Assembly: GCA_023428645.1 (NCBI GenBank)
Contig: JAEYXD010000043.1
Location: 1-19,196, forward strand
Direction of reading: 5' to 3'
Origin: Pseudomonadota bacterium
GTDB lineage: Bacteria > Pseudomonadota > Gammaproteobacteria > Steroidobacterales > Steroidobacteraceae
DNA: 19,196 nucleotides
The number at the start of each line of letters is the position of its first letter. Positions within the stretch are counted from its first letter, which is position 1. Below, piece after piece: positions 6,774 to 14,200 of the stretch. A program made the position numbers and the translations under genes. The notes under the pieces are model-generated. The model saw nothing but the letters and a program-made list of their open reading frames with translations, was not told the DNA's origin and searched no databases.

Positions 6774-8525
6774 TCAGCCCGGCAGCGTGTACTTCTCCTC
6801 GATCAAGCGACGCACTTCCCGCCGTGACTGCTCCGCATCCAGCGTGCTCCGCTGCTCGATCTCGCCGACCAGCTGCGCGAGCTCCGGGTCCTTGATCGCT
6901 TCGCGCAGCCACTGCGAATACTCGCCGCGGCGCAAATGGAACTCCCAGGTGTCCGCATCGACGCCGTCCGCGAGCTCCATGAACAAGATCAAGTTGTGCG
7001 CGCGCAGCTTGAGCTTCTGCTCCGGTCCGCGGAAATAGAAGCTGCGCTCCGCGGGCAGCTCGCCTTCCGCGTATTTGCGCAAATGCCGGCGACGCTCCGC
7101 CTTGCTCGGCTCCACCTGAATCAGCAACGGTGCCCGCTGGCTGGACTTGCTCCATAGCAGCGCAGACCCGTTCGCCAATGGTCCGATCGGCGTGCTCGCC
7201 GCATCGATATCCGCCGCCCGCTCGGACATTACGCGCGGCACCTCGACGCCGTTCGCCGCGGCGAACTCATCGAGCATTGCCTGCGGCTTGTCGCCGAGCA
7301 CGATCACCGTGTCCAACGTGCGCAGAATCGGTGCCGCAATCAGGCTCGGCGTTACGCTCACGAGCAGCACGCCGTCCCAGCGTTCCGGCAGCGCCGTGGC
7401 CGCGGGTTGCCATTCGGCGGGCAGCACGTGATGCGCCTCATCGACGATCAGTACGTGCGGACGCCCCGTCCGCGCCCGCACCTCCTGGATGCGTGCGAAC
7501 AAGCTCAAATAAAAGTGCGGTCGATCCTCGAATTTCACGCCGAGCAGATTGATCGCGGCATTCGTCTCGGGTTTGGAGATCAGCTGCACGCACTCGTCGA
7601 GCGTCGGCGGGCGTTCGGGACTGCCGAGGACGACCGTCGATGCGATCGCGTCGTAGTCGCCTTCGGGATCGATGATGCAATAGTTGTAATCGTTCGCGCG
7701 CAGCCGTTCGATCAGGCCCGCTGCGATACTGGATTTGCCGGCCCCCGACGTGCCGACGACGAGCGCGTTGATGCCATACGGGGACAGGCGCACGTTCGTC
7801 CCGTCCGCCGTCTTGCCGAGCACGACGTGATGGCGCACGAGCTGCGCCTCGCGATCCGCGAGATCGTTCGCGAGGATCTCGTCGATGAGCTCGATGACAC
7901 CCGCGCCATGATCGCCGCGCGTCACGATGTCGGCGCGCTCCTTGAGCGCGGGCAGCGCGTTCGCGACAGCGACGCCGCATTCGCAGATGCTCAGGAAGGC
8001 ATGATCGTTTTCGGCATCGCCGACGGCGATCGCGTTGTGCGCCGACAGATTGAGCTCATTCAGTGCGACGCGCAGCCCGGAGGCCTTGTTGATGCCAGCC
8101 GGCAGCACCATCACGGCGCCTTTGTTGAAGATCACCTGCAGCTCGAGGCCCAGGTCGCGGATCGTCTCGAGCACCTCATTTTCGTGCGGCTCCCACGTGG
8201 CGACGATGACGCGGCCGACGGAGATCCGCTCGACGTTTCGCGCCTTGAGCGCGGCGACGAACGCATCGGGCGGCCGCTCAGCGAGGCGTTGCTCCTCCCT
8301 CGTCGCGGGCCGATAGAGCAAGGCGCCGTTTTCGGCGACGACTCGATCGAACAAGTCGAGACGCGGACACACGGACTGCAACTCGTCGAGCTCCCGGCCC
8401 GTCACCATCAACAGGTGCCGCCCCGATTTTTTGAGGCGCTCCAGCGCGGCGAACGTCGGCTCGTCGATCCGGCCGTGGTGGGCGAGCGTGCCGTCGTAAT
8501 CGCAGCACAATGCGAGATAGCGCAT
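6774..8525 (-). CDS. HAD (Cof-type) phosphatase fused to HerA/DUF87-like ATPase
   Basis: A 583-residue fusion. Residues 1-215 are a HAD-IIB phosphatase: motif I DYDGT (nucleophile Asp9, acid Asp11), motif II Thr42 in MVTGRE, motif III Lys147, motif IV GDAEND (Asp170, Asp174). Residues about 230-475 are a P-loop ATPase: Walker A GTSGAGKSS (258-266), a DPEGDYD block (286-292) as in HerA/FtsK-type proteins, and Walker B LIVDEAHH (359-366). Residues about 490-555 form a third small domain with FYFRGP and TWEFHLRRGEYSQWL, which I think resembles DUF5752. All catalytic residues of both enzymes look intact. The HAD half suggests a sugar-phosphate or phosphoglycolate-like substrate; what the ATPase does is unknown. 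The ATG at 8525 has AAGGA 8 nt upstream. The gene follows lysE-ykgJ on the same strand after 106 bp. Confidence 0.9.
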   Translation of the reverse strand: MRYLALCCDYDGTLAHHGRIDEPTFAALERLKKSGRHLLMVTGRELDELQSVCPRLDLFDRVVAENGALLYRPATREEQRLAERPPDAFVAALKARNVERISVGRVIVATWEPHENEVLETIRDLGLELQVIFNKGAVMVLPAGINKASGLRVALNELNLSAHNAIAVGDAENDHAFLSICECGVAVANALPALKERADIVTRGDHGAGVIELIDEILANDLADREAQLVRHHVVLGKTADGTNVRLSPYGINALVVGTSGAGKSSIAAGLIERLRANDYNYCIIDPEGDYDAIASTVVLGSPERPPTLDECVQLISKPETNAAINLLGVKFEDRPHFYLSLFARIQEVRARTGRPHVLIVDEAHHVLPAEWQPAATALPERWDGVLLVSVTPSLIAAPILRTLDTVIVLGDKPQAMLDEFAAANGVEVPRVMSERAADIDAASTPIGPLANGSALLWSKSSQRAPLLIQVEPSKAERRRHLRKYAEGELPAERSFYFRGPEQKLKLRAHNLILFMELADGVDADTWEFHLRRGEYSQWLREAIKDPELAQLVGEIEQRSTLDAEQSRREVRRLIEEKYTLPG

Positions 8526-8580
8526 CGAGGGCTTCCTTGGATGAATGCCAGCTCAACGCGCTCGGGCGGGGGGAGGTTTC

Positions 8581-8606
8581 GCGGCCGCGGGAAGGAGGGC
8601 GGCCGC
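8581..8606 (-). terminator. GC-rich hairpin between ykgJ-like gene and HAD-ATPase gene
   Basis: Two copies of the palindrome GCGGCCGC (8581-8588 and 8599-8606) can pair across a 10-nt loop. It lies 25 nt past the YkgJ-type stop codon and 55 nt before the HAD-ATPase start. It could attenuate read-through between the two genes. No T-run follows. Confidence 0.3.
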
Positions 8607-8631
8607 ACGCATCATCGCTGCGGTCCCGCGA

Positions 8632-9336
8632 TTACTGTTCCGTGGACCCGGCCGGCGGCGCGTCGCCCTCGTGGCCGTTCGCGTCGAATTCCCGACTCGC
8701 GGCGACGACTGCGGTCGCGATATCCGTGGCGCTCTTCGCTCGCACGTTCGCATCCAGGAAGACCTTATATGTCTTGAGCGCGAGCACCGCGATGCCCATC
8801 GGCGTGGCGGGCGCTCGTCCGCCCGGAAAGCTCGCCTTCTGGTCGCGAATGAACCGAGCGGCATTGCGCACGGCTTCGTGCGCTTCCCAATCGGCCGGCG
8901 TCGCATACGTGAAGCGCCACGCACGCACGCGGCGATTGATGACGTGCTTGTCCTCGCCGCCGGCGGCGATGCCCGCCGCGGCGAAGATGCGGCAGTCGTA
9001 GTCGCGGCACGTGCGCGGGCGGTCGGCGTAGATCGAGCATTGTCTGGCGTGCAGCATCGGGCACGTGCCGTCCTCGCGATAGCCGAGCATCGCATTGCCG
9101 CCCTGCGCGCCTGGACGGATCAGCGCGTCGACCGGAATTCTCGCGATCGCGCGCGTGTCTTCCGGCCGCACGGGAATGAAATAGGACGACACGCAGCAGC
9201 CGATGCAGTCGCCGCACGGCACGTTCGCGCCGTGATCGCCAGCAAGCGCCGCGCGCGCTTCGATCAGCCATTGGCCGAACACGCCCGCCGCGACTTCCTC
9301 GGCCGGCGATTCCGCAGCTGCGCGCTTCGAGCTCAT
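8632..9336 (-). CDS. YkgJ-family cysteine-cluster protein
   Basis: A 234-residue protein of the YkgJ/CxxCxxCC family (zinc- or iron-sulphur-binding by prediction; function not established). The N-terminal cluster CGDCIGCC supplies Cys41, 44, 47 and 48. A second set, Cys92, 100, 110 and 115, lies in a CPML...CSIY...RTC...YDC pattern. All eight expected metal-binding cysteines are present. The C-terminal 100 residues are helical and end in an acidic, low-complexity tail. The ATG at 9336 overlaps the LysE stop in ATGA, so the two are probably translationally coupled; a longer open frame upstream merely shadows lysE. The pairing does not reveal the function, but a metal- or redox-responsive role is conceivable. 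Confidence 0.88.
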   Translation of the reverse strand: MSSKRAAAESPAEEVAAGVFGQWLIEARAALAGDHGANVPCGDCIGCCVSSYFIPVRPEDTRAIARIPVDALIRPGAQGGNAMLGYREDGTCPMLHARQCSIYADRPRTCRDYDCRIFAAAGIAAGGEDKHVINRRVRAWRFTYATPADWEAHEAVRNAARFIRDQKASFPGGRAPATPMGIAVLALKTYKVFLDANVRAKSATDIATAVVAASREFDANGHEGDAPPAGSTEQ

Positions 9337-9971
9337 CCGATACTGCGGCTCGTGGACGAGACGAGCTTCAATCCGAGCACGACCATGATGCCGCCGGCAG
9401 CCCGATCCATCCACGCCTTGAAACGCAGATACGCGTGGCGCGGGCCGCTCGCCGACAAGACGAGCGCGACGATCGTGTACCAGCCGAGCTCGATGCAGAA
9501 CACCGCGGTCGCGACCGCTGCCTTGAAACCGAACGTCGCGGCGGCGGGCAGGAAGGCGGCGAATACGCTCGCATAGATGATCGCCGCTTTCGGATTGCTG
9601 ACTTGCGTCGTCAGCCCGAGCAGCAATGAGCGCGCGCCACGTTGGCGCGCCGCGCCTGCGGCCGGCGCGGTCGACAGAGGGTGCTTCGCTGCCAGCCAAA
9701 TCCGCACGCCGAGATACACGAGATACAGGCCGCCAGCGACTTTGAGAATCCAATACAGGGAGGGCACCGCGAGCAACAACCCGTGCAGGCCGAGCAGCGC
9801 GGCGATCGCGAACAGCAGACCGCCGAGCCCCATGCCAAGCGCGGCGTACAAGCCGTCGCCGCGCGACTGCACGGCCGCGGCACGCGCGACCATGACGAAA
9901 CTGGGGCCTGGGCTCATCGCGCCGAACGCAATGGCGACGGCGATTCCAATGAGTGCACTGAGCTCTGGCAC
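9333..9971 (-). CDS. LysE/RhtB-family amino-acid exporter
   Basis: A 212-residue inner-membrane protein with about six hydrophobic segments, the normal size and plan of the LysE/RhtB family, which exports amino acids or their derivatives. The family's N-terminal signature is present as AMSPGPSFVMVARAA (about residues 18-32), followed by the GLGGLLF and YLVYLG segments and the conserved SNPKAAIIYASVF block in the middle. The start is GTG at 9971, with a modest GAG 8 nt upstream. The stop codon overlaps the start of the YkgJ-type gene (ATGA). The exported substrate cannot be told from the sequence. Confidence 0.92.
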   Translation of the reverse strand: MPELSALIGIAVAIAFGAMSPGPSFVMVARAAAVQSRGDGLYAALGMGLGGLLFAIAALLGLHGLLLAVPSLYWILKVAGGLYLVYLGVRIWLAAKHPLSTAPAAGAARQRGARSLLLGLTTQVSNPKAAIIYASVFAAFLPAAATFGFKAAVATAVFCIELGWYTIVALVLSASGPRHAYLRFKAWMDRAAGGIMVVLGLKLVSSTSRSIG

Positions 9972-10038
9972 GTGACGATCTCAGCAGGAGCGGCGGGCGG
10001 GAAGGGCCGGAAGCTTACCTCAACCTGATCGCTCCGGG

Positions 10039-10057
10039 GCGACCCGTCGCGGGTCGC
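10039..10057 (-). terminator. Hairpin after the gene at 10063-10476
   Basis: Arms GCGACCCG (10039-10046) and CGGGTCGC (10050-10057) are perfectly complementary with a 3-nt loop, 5 nt past the stop codon. No T-run follows on the minus strand. It also lies between that gene and lysE and may separate their transcripts. Confidence 0.4.
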
Positions 10058-10062
10058 AAACG

Positions 10063-10476
10063 TCAACCGTTGACGACCTTCGCCTCGGGCAGAGCCCCAA
10101 GCTCCATGAGTGCTGCGCCGGTCTCGCAGGCTCGTTTCGGCAGGGGTGTGATGCGCGGGATCGCTGCATCGCCATGCAAGCGCTGGTTCGTATTCGCCAG
10201 CCAGCGCTCGATATGGCGCAAAAACCGCTCGGTGGCTCGAGCGCGCAACACGGCGATGCCTTCGCCTTCGTACATGAGTTCCTCGGAGGGGCTCACGTGA
10301 TACCACCATTGCATGCGATCGAGTCGATCGCCGCAGTAAAACGGCAGCGTGATCGAAAAACGACGTCCCTTGCGCGTCGGCTCGGTTTCGGCGTAAGCGA
10401 AATATTCTTCGAGTGCGCGAGGCAGTTCGATGAGCAGCATCCGGCAAGAGGGAGCGGCAAATGACGCGCCGATCAT
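10063..10476 (-). CDS. Unrecognised protein
   Basis: A 137-residue protein that I do not recognise. It appears soluble: there is no clear signal peptide or membrane segment. Notable blocks are LPRALEEYFAYAE near the N-terminus, MQWWYHVSPSEEL in the middle, and an Arg-rich helix RATERFLRHIERWLAN after it. The start is uncertain: ATG at 10476 has GGA 6 nt upstream and is preferred; GTG at 10494 and ATG at 10440 are alternatives. The frame has natural amino-acid composition, unlike the shadow frames opposite, and a hairpin follows its stop. It is divergent from the DUF4382 lipoprotein gene and may be transcribed toward lysE. No function is proposed. Confidence 0.65.
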   Translation of the reverse strand: MIGASFAAPSCRMLLIELPRALEEYFAYAETEPTRKGRRFSITLPFYCGDRLDRMQWWYHVSPSEELMYEGEGIAVLRARATERFLRHIERWLANTNQRLHGDAAIPRITPLPKRACETGAALMELGALPEAKVVNG

Positions 10477-10703
10477 AGCGAGTCCGTGAAACACCTGCTA
10501 CCGCCGCGAGCGATTTCCAGGTCCGCTGTCCGCGCATCCGCCAGGCACGACGACCGCGAACTTTTGTCGACACTCTTTACGATTGAGTACGAACGCTTGC
10601 ACGTGCATCGCGCCGCGAGTTACACAGGCGCACGCTCAGCGATCGGTGCAGCAGAGGGCTGCGGGAGAAGATGATGGGATCGACGGTGCGCTCGGAGGAA
10701 GGG

Positions 10704-11564
10704 ATGCAACGGCGCGCGTGGGCCCGCGCGCTCGCGGTGCTCGGCTCGGCGGCGCTCGTCGGCTGCGAGGGAACCGTCACGCTGGACATGCAAACGACGC
10801 TCGCAGACCCCGCGCTCACCGGCGTGATCGCCGAGATCGAGGGCGTGGAATTCCTGAGCGCCAGCGGCAATCAAACGCTTCTCTTCGATGATCCGCAAAG
10901 GATCAATCTGCTCCAATACGTCGACGGCAACCTGTTTCGATTGTTCACCGATGAGCAGCTGCCCGATGGCCGCTATACCGGCGTGCGGCTGTTGTTCGAT
11001 CCGGACGACGAGGACGATGACGTCGTCACGACGATCGGCGGTCTCGAGTTCGAGCTCAACAACACGGTCGGTGCGTTCGCCGACGTGGCGTTCACGCTCG
11101 ATGAATCCGAGTCGACCAGCGAGGACCTCGTGCTCACGCTCGACCTGCGGCAGTCGCTCAGTTTCGATGACGATGCGAACGTGTACACGCTCACCCCGGT
11201 GCTGCGCGCCGTGCTGCCGGAGGAAACGGGCGAGATCTTCGGCAGGGTGACCGCGAACTGTCCGGGCTCGGGCACGCTCGTGGAGGGTGGAGCGGCGTAT
11301 TTGTTCGCCGGCCGCGACCGGATCCCGGATGACCGCGACGGCTTGGGCGAGGAGCCGTTCCTGACGACGCGGGTCCTGATCCAAGGGGGCGTGGCCGCCG
11401 TTCCACAGTACTTCTTCAACTACATTCCGGAAGGCGACTACACGATCGCGCTGACGTGCAACGCGAACGAGGATGATCCGCTCACGAACGACGAGCTCGC
11501 CTTCGGGAGCATCGAGAACATCGAGGTGACGGCAGAGGAAACGCTGTCGCACGATCTCATCTGA
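10704..11564 (+). CDS. DUF4382-domain lipoprotein
   Basis: A 286-residue predicted lipoprotein. An Arg-rich N-terminus and hydrophobic stretch end in LVGC (Cys21). Residues about 30-185 resemble the beta-rich DUF4382 domain: GVIAEIEGVEFLS, INLLQYVDGN, and the LPDGRYTGVRLLF block. The second half (about 190-286) looks like a carboxypeptidase-regulatory-like beta-sandwich (GRVTANCPG, YIPEGDYTIALTC). The protein is strongly acidic, with a DPDDEDDD patch that could bind calcium. The role is unknown; such proteins are usually taken to be surface or periplasmic binding proteins. The ATG at 10704 is chosen over upstream in-frame ATGs at 10671 and 10674 because GGAGGAAGGG directly precedes it and it begins the signal peptide. 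It is a single gene, with a 165-bp gap before the MFS gene. Confidence 0.85.
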   Translation: MQRRAWARALAVLGSAALVGCEGTVTLDMQTTLADPALTGVIAEIEGVEFLSASGNQTLLFDDPQRINLLQYVDGNLFRLFTDEQLPDGRYTGVRLLFDPDDEDDDVVTTIGGLEFELNNTVGAFADVAFTLDESESTSEDLVLTLDLRQSLSFDDDANVYTLTPVLRAVLPEETGEIFGRVTANCPGSGTLVEGGAAYLFAGRDRIPDDRDGLGEEPFLTTRVLIQGGVAAVPQYFFNYIPEGDYTIALTCNANEDDPLTNDELAFGSIENIEVTAEETLSHDLI

Positions 11565-11669
11565 GCGCATGACTGCGCTGCGCGTAGCGGCTGTTCCGCA
11601 ATGTGTGCCGCCGGGCGGATGCTCGGTTGGAAAAGAATCGTAAGAGGTACGGATTGGTCTTGCTTCAGG

Positions 11670-11700
11670 TTGCGCCGGACTGCGGCCGCCGCGTTAACAT
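11670..11700 (+). promoter_or_regulatory. Candidate promoter for the DHA2 exporter gene
   Basis: A -35-like TTGCGC (11670-11675) and a -10-like TAACAT (11695-11700) are 19 nt apart. The start point would fall near 11707, which would favour translation from the GTG at 11730 over the one at 11709. Visual match only. Confidence 0.3.
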
Positions 11701-11729
11701 TCGCGGCCGTGCAACACAACGAGAGCTCC

Positions 11730-13751
11730 GTGACCGACGCGAATGTGACCGCGGCCGAAAAGCGCACGATTCTGACCGCGCTGGCAGTGGTGATGCTGCT
11801 GAGCGCCCTGGATCAAACGATCGTCTCGACGGCGATGCCGCGAATCATCGAACAGCTGCACGGCCTGTCGATGTATGCGTGGGTCACCACCGCGTACATG
11901 CTCGCCTCGACGGTCTCGGTGCCCATCTACGGCAAGCTGAGCGACCTCTACGGCCGTAAACCCATCCTCGTCATCGGCGTCGTCGTGTTCCTGGTCGGCT
12001 CCGCGTTGTGCGGACTGGCCGGCGAGTTCGGGGAATTGCCGGTCATCGGCAGCGGCATGATGCAGCTCGTCGTCTTCCGCGCCATCCAAGGGCTCGGCGG
12101 CGGCGCCTTGATGACCGTGTCGTTCGCCGTGATCGCCGATCTGTATCCGCCGCGCGAGCGTGGGCGGTTGTTCGGCTTGTTCGGCTCGGTGTTCGGCCTT
12201 GCGACGGTGATCGGGCCGTTCATCGGCGGCTTCTTCACGGACCACGGCACCGTGACGTTGGGCGGCTACCAGGTCGCGGGCTGGCGTTGGGTCTTCTATG
12301 TCAACCTGCCGCTCGGCTTGCTCGCGTTGTTCATGCTGCTGTATCGCATGCCGCCGCTGCGGCATCGCGGCAGCGGCAAGGTCGATTATCTCGGCGCCGT
12401 GCTCGTCGTGCTCACGTTCACGCCGCTGCTGTTGGCGTTGACGCTCGGCGGTACGGCGCATCCATGGGGTTCGCCGCAGATCATCGGCTTGTTCGCCCTG
12501 TCACTGGTTGCGTTCTGTGTCTTCCTTTACGTGGAGTCGCGCACGGACGAGCCCATCCTCTCGATCGGCCTGTTCCGCATCAAGACCTTCCGCGCGGCGA
12601 TCATGGCGTCGTTCGTCGTGAGCATGGCGTTCCTGGGCGTCGTGATGTTCATGCCGCTCTACATGCAGGTCGTGCAAGGCATCAACGCCACGGAAAGCGG
12701 CGCGGCGCTGTTGCCGTTGATGGGCGGCCTGATCGTGAGCAGCGTCCTGAGCGGCCGGCTCGTATCCCGCACCGGTCGTTACAAGCCCTTCATGATCGCG
12801 GGCGGCATCGTGCTCGTCATTGGCGTGTACTCGTTGACGAGCATCGGCCCGGACACGACCACGCTCGATCTGGCATGGCGGCTCGCGCTGACCGGCATCG
12901 GTCTCGGCCCGGCGCAGACGCTGTTCAATCTCGTGATTCAGAACGCGGCGCCGCTGCACGAGCTCGGCAGCGCGACCGGCATGAGCCAGTTCGCGCGGCA
13001 GATCGGCTCGACCGTCGGCGTGGCGGTGTTCGGGACGTTCCTCACGCACAGCCTCACGGACGCCTTGCCGCGGCATCTGCCGTTGCTGCCCGGCATGACG
13101 CAGCACGACATCGACTTGGGCGGCGTGCAGCAGCAAGCGATGAGCGCCGATGTGGTGCGACAGAACGTCGATGCGGCTTTGGAAGCGCGCTTCGCGGTGA
13201 TCGAGCAGGCGTATCGCGGCGATGCGGCCGCGCTCGAGGAAGTGCTGGCGGATGCGCGCCTGCCGGACGTCGTGAAGGCGCCGCTGCGCGATGGCGGCAT
13301 TCGCGAGCGCGTTCACGAGCAGCTCGAGGCGCGCGCGGATTCGATCGAGGCGGAGCTGCGGGCCGGCGACTCAGGCCGCGATCGCTTGCTGCGGGATCCG
13401 CTGCTCGGGGAGGCGGTCAAGGAGCAGCTCGCGAACGTGCCGGTGCGCGCGCTCAACGATCCGGAGGTCGCTGAGACGGTCGTGCGCTTGTTCCGCGGCT
13501 CGATCATGGCGAAGGAACCGGCGATGGTCGAAAGCGCGACGAACGAAACGCTCGAACGGCTGCACACGGCCATGCGCGCCTATGGGAATCAGCTCGTCGG
13601 GCAGATCGAGCGGGGCACGAAGGTCGCGTTCGCGACGTCGATCGCGGAGATGCTCGGTCGAGCGCTCTGGATCGTCATCGCCGGCGTGCTGTTGATCGTG
13701 CTGATTCCGGAGATTCCGATGCGCTCGGCGGCGGCGAAGGCGTCCGACTGA
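11730..13751 (+). CDS. DHA2-family (EmrB/QacA-like) 14-TM MFS exporter
   Basis: A 673-residue proton-driven drug or metabolite exporter. The DHA2 signature LDQTIVSTAMPRI is in TM1, the motif A loop GKLSDLYGRKP follows TM2, and motif C-like GPFIGGFF lies in TM5. About 14 hydrophobic segments are visible. Between the last two (residues about 440-643) is an Ala/Glu/Arg-rich, apparently helical region of about 205 residues, which by topology should lie in the periplasm. Usual DHA2 proteins are near 500 residues, so this loop explains the extra length. The start is ambiguous: GTG at 11730 (GAG 6 nt upstream) is preferred over GTG at 11709 and ATG at 11601. No membrane-fusion partner (EmrA) or regulator is next to it. 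Substrate unknown. Confidence 0.9.
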   Translation: MTDANVTAAEKRTILTALAVVMLLSALDQTIVSTAMPRIIEQLHGLSMYAWVTTAYMLASTVSVPIYGKLSDLYGRKPILVIGVVVFLVGSALCGLAGEFGELPVIGSGMMQLVVFRAIQGLGGGALMTVSFAVIADLYPPRERGRLFGLFGSVFGLATVIGPFIGGFFTDHGTVTLGGYQVAGWRWVFYVNLPLGLLALFMLLYRMPPLRHRGSGKVDYLGAVLVVLTFTPLLLALTLGGTAHPWGSPQIIGLFALSLVAFCVFLYVESRTDEPILSIGLFRIKTFRAAIMASFVVSMAFLGVVMFMPLYMQVVQGINATESGAALLPLMGGLIVSSVLSGRLVSRTGRYKPFMIAGGIVLVIGVYSLTSIGPDTTTLDLAWRLALTGIGLGPAQTLFNLVIQNAAPLHELGSATGMSQFARQIGSTVGVAVFGTFLTHSLTDALPRHLPLLPGMTQHDIDLGGVQQQAMSADVVRQNVDAALEARFAVIEQAYRGDAAALEEVLADARLPDVVKAPLRDGGIRERVHEQLEARADSIEAELRAGDSGRDRLLRDPLLGEAVKEQLANVPVRALNDPEVAETVVRLFRGSIMAKEPAMVESATNETLERLHTAMRAYGNQLVGQIERGTKVAFATSIAEMLGRALWIVIAGVLLIVLIPEIPMRSAAAKASD

Positions 13752-13755
13752 TCTG

Positions 13756-13779
13756 GCGGTCTCTCCCGCGAGAGACCGC
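13756..13779 (+). terminator. Strong hairpin after the DHA2 exporter gene
   Basis: Perfect 10-bp arms GCGGTCTCTC and GAGAGACCGC surround a CCGC tetraloop, 4 nt past the stop codon. No T-run follows. It sits between convergent genes and could act on both strands. Confidence 0.6.
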
Positions 13780-13789
13780 ACGGAGCGCA

Positions 13790-13834
13790 GGTGGAGGGCA
13801 CGCGCGGGCGTCGCCGCGCTGCGCGCCCCTCACC
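13790..13834 (-). terminator. Imperfect stem-loop between convergent genes
   Basis: GGTG (13790-13793) and AGGG (13795-13798) can pair with CACC (13831-13834) and CCCT (13827-13830), with one bulged G. An inner 6-bp stem pairs GCGCGG (13802-13807) with CCGCGC (13814-13819). It lies 20 nt past the stop of the minus-strand basic-protein gene. Its GC richness makes chance pairing likely. Confidence 0.3.
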
Positions 13835-13854
13835 GCATTCACTCTCGGAAGTGG

Positions 13855-14130
13855 CTACTTCTTCTTGCTCGCCCGCTTGCGACCGTTGCTGGTCTTCTTG
13901 CGTCCCGTGCTGCTCTTCTTGCGTCCGGTGGTGCTTTTCTTGCGTCCGCCGCTCTTCTTCTTCGGCACCTTCGCGCCGGAACGCCGCGCCTCCGACAAGC
14001 CGATTGCGACCGCCTGCTTGCGGCTCGTCACCTTGCGTCCCGAGCGCCCGCTCTTGAGCTTGCCGCGTTTGCGCTCGCTCATCGCGCGTTCGACCTTCTT
14101 CGACGCCTTCTTGCTGTACTTGCGTGCCAT
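13855..14130 (-). CDS. Histone-H1-like basic protein (DUF6496-type)
   Basis: A 91-residue, very Lys/Arg-rich protein. Residues 1-56 match the DUF6496-type pattern: a KYSKKASKKVERAM start, GKLKSGRSGR, and the conserved SRKQAVAIGLSEARR helix. Residues 61-88 are four copies of a seven-residue unit, GGRKKST, TGRKKSS, TGRKKTS and NGRKRAS, like the tails of bacterial H1 homologues. It probably binds nucleic acid through charge; nucleoid packaging is a guess. The ATG at 14130 has GAGGAG 9 nt upstream. It stands alone between the exporter gene (convergent) and the NamZ gene (same strand, upstream). The repeat units make this gene prone to length change. Confidence 0.88.
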   Translation of the reverse strand: MARKYSKKASKKVERAMSERKRGKLKSGRSGRKVTSRKQAVAIGLSEARRSGAKVPKKKSGGRKKSTTGRKKSSTGRKKTSNGRKRASKKK

Positions 14131-14200
14131 GTCAGCGATCTCCTCGGTGGTTAGTCCCGAAGCCGGAACGCTCGGCGCATGAGCCAGTTCCTACGCACGC

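Noticed and set aside
6774..8525. Defence system built around the HerA-like ATPase
   Set aside because: HerA-type ATPases in defence pair with SIR2 or NurA-type partners. None is adjacent, and the fused partner is a metabolic-type phosphatase with intact motifs.
9337..9753. N-terminal extension of the YkgJ-type protein
   Set aside because: The extension runs antisense-free but out of frame through lysE, whose membrane segments and SPGP signature are convincing; the ATGA overlap marks the natural start at 9336.
12008..13474. A 488-codon plus-strand frame inside the DHA2 exporter gene
   Set aside because: It is an Arg/Ala-rich shifted reading of the exporter gene with no motif.
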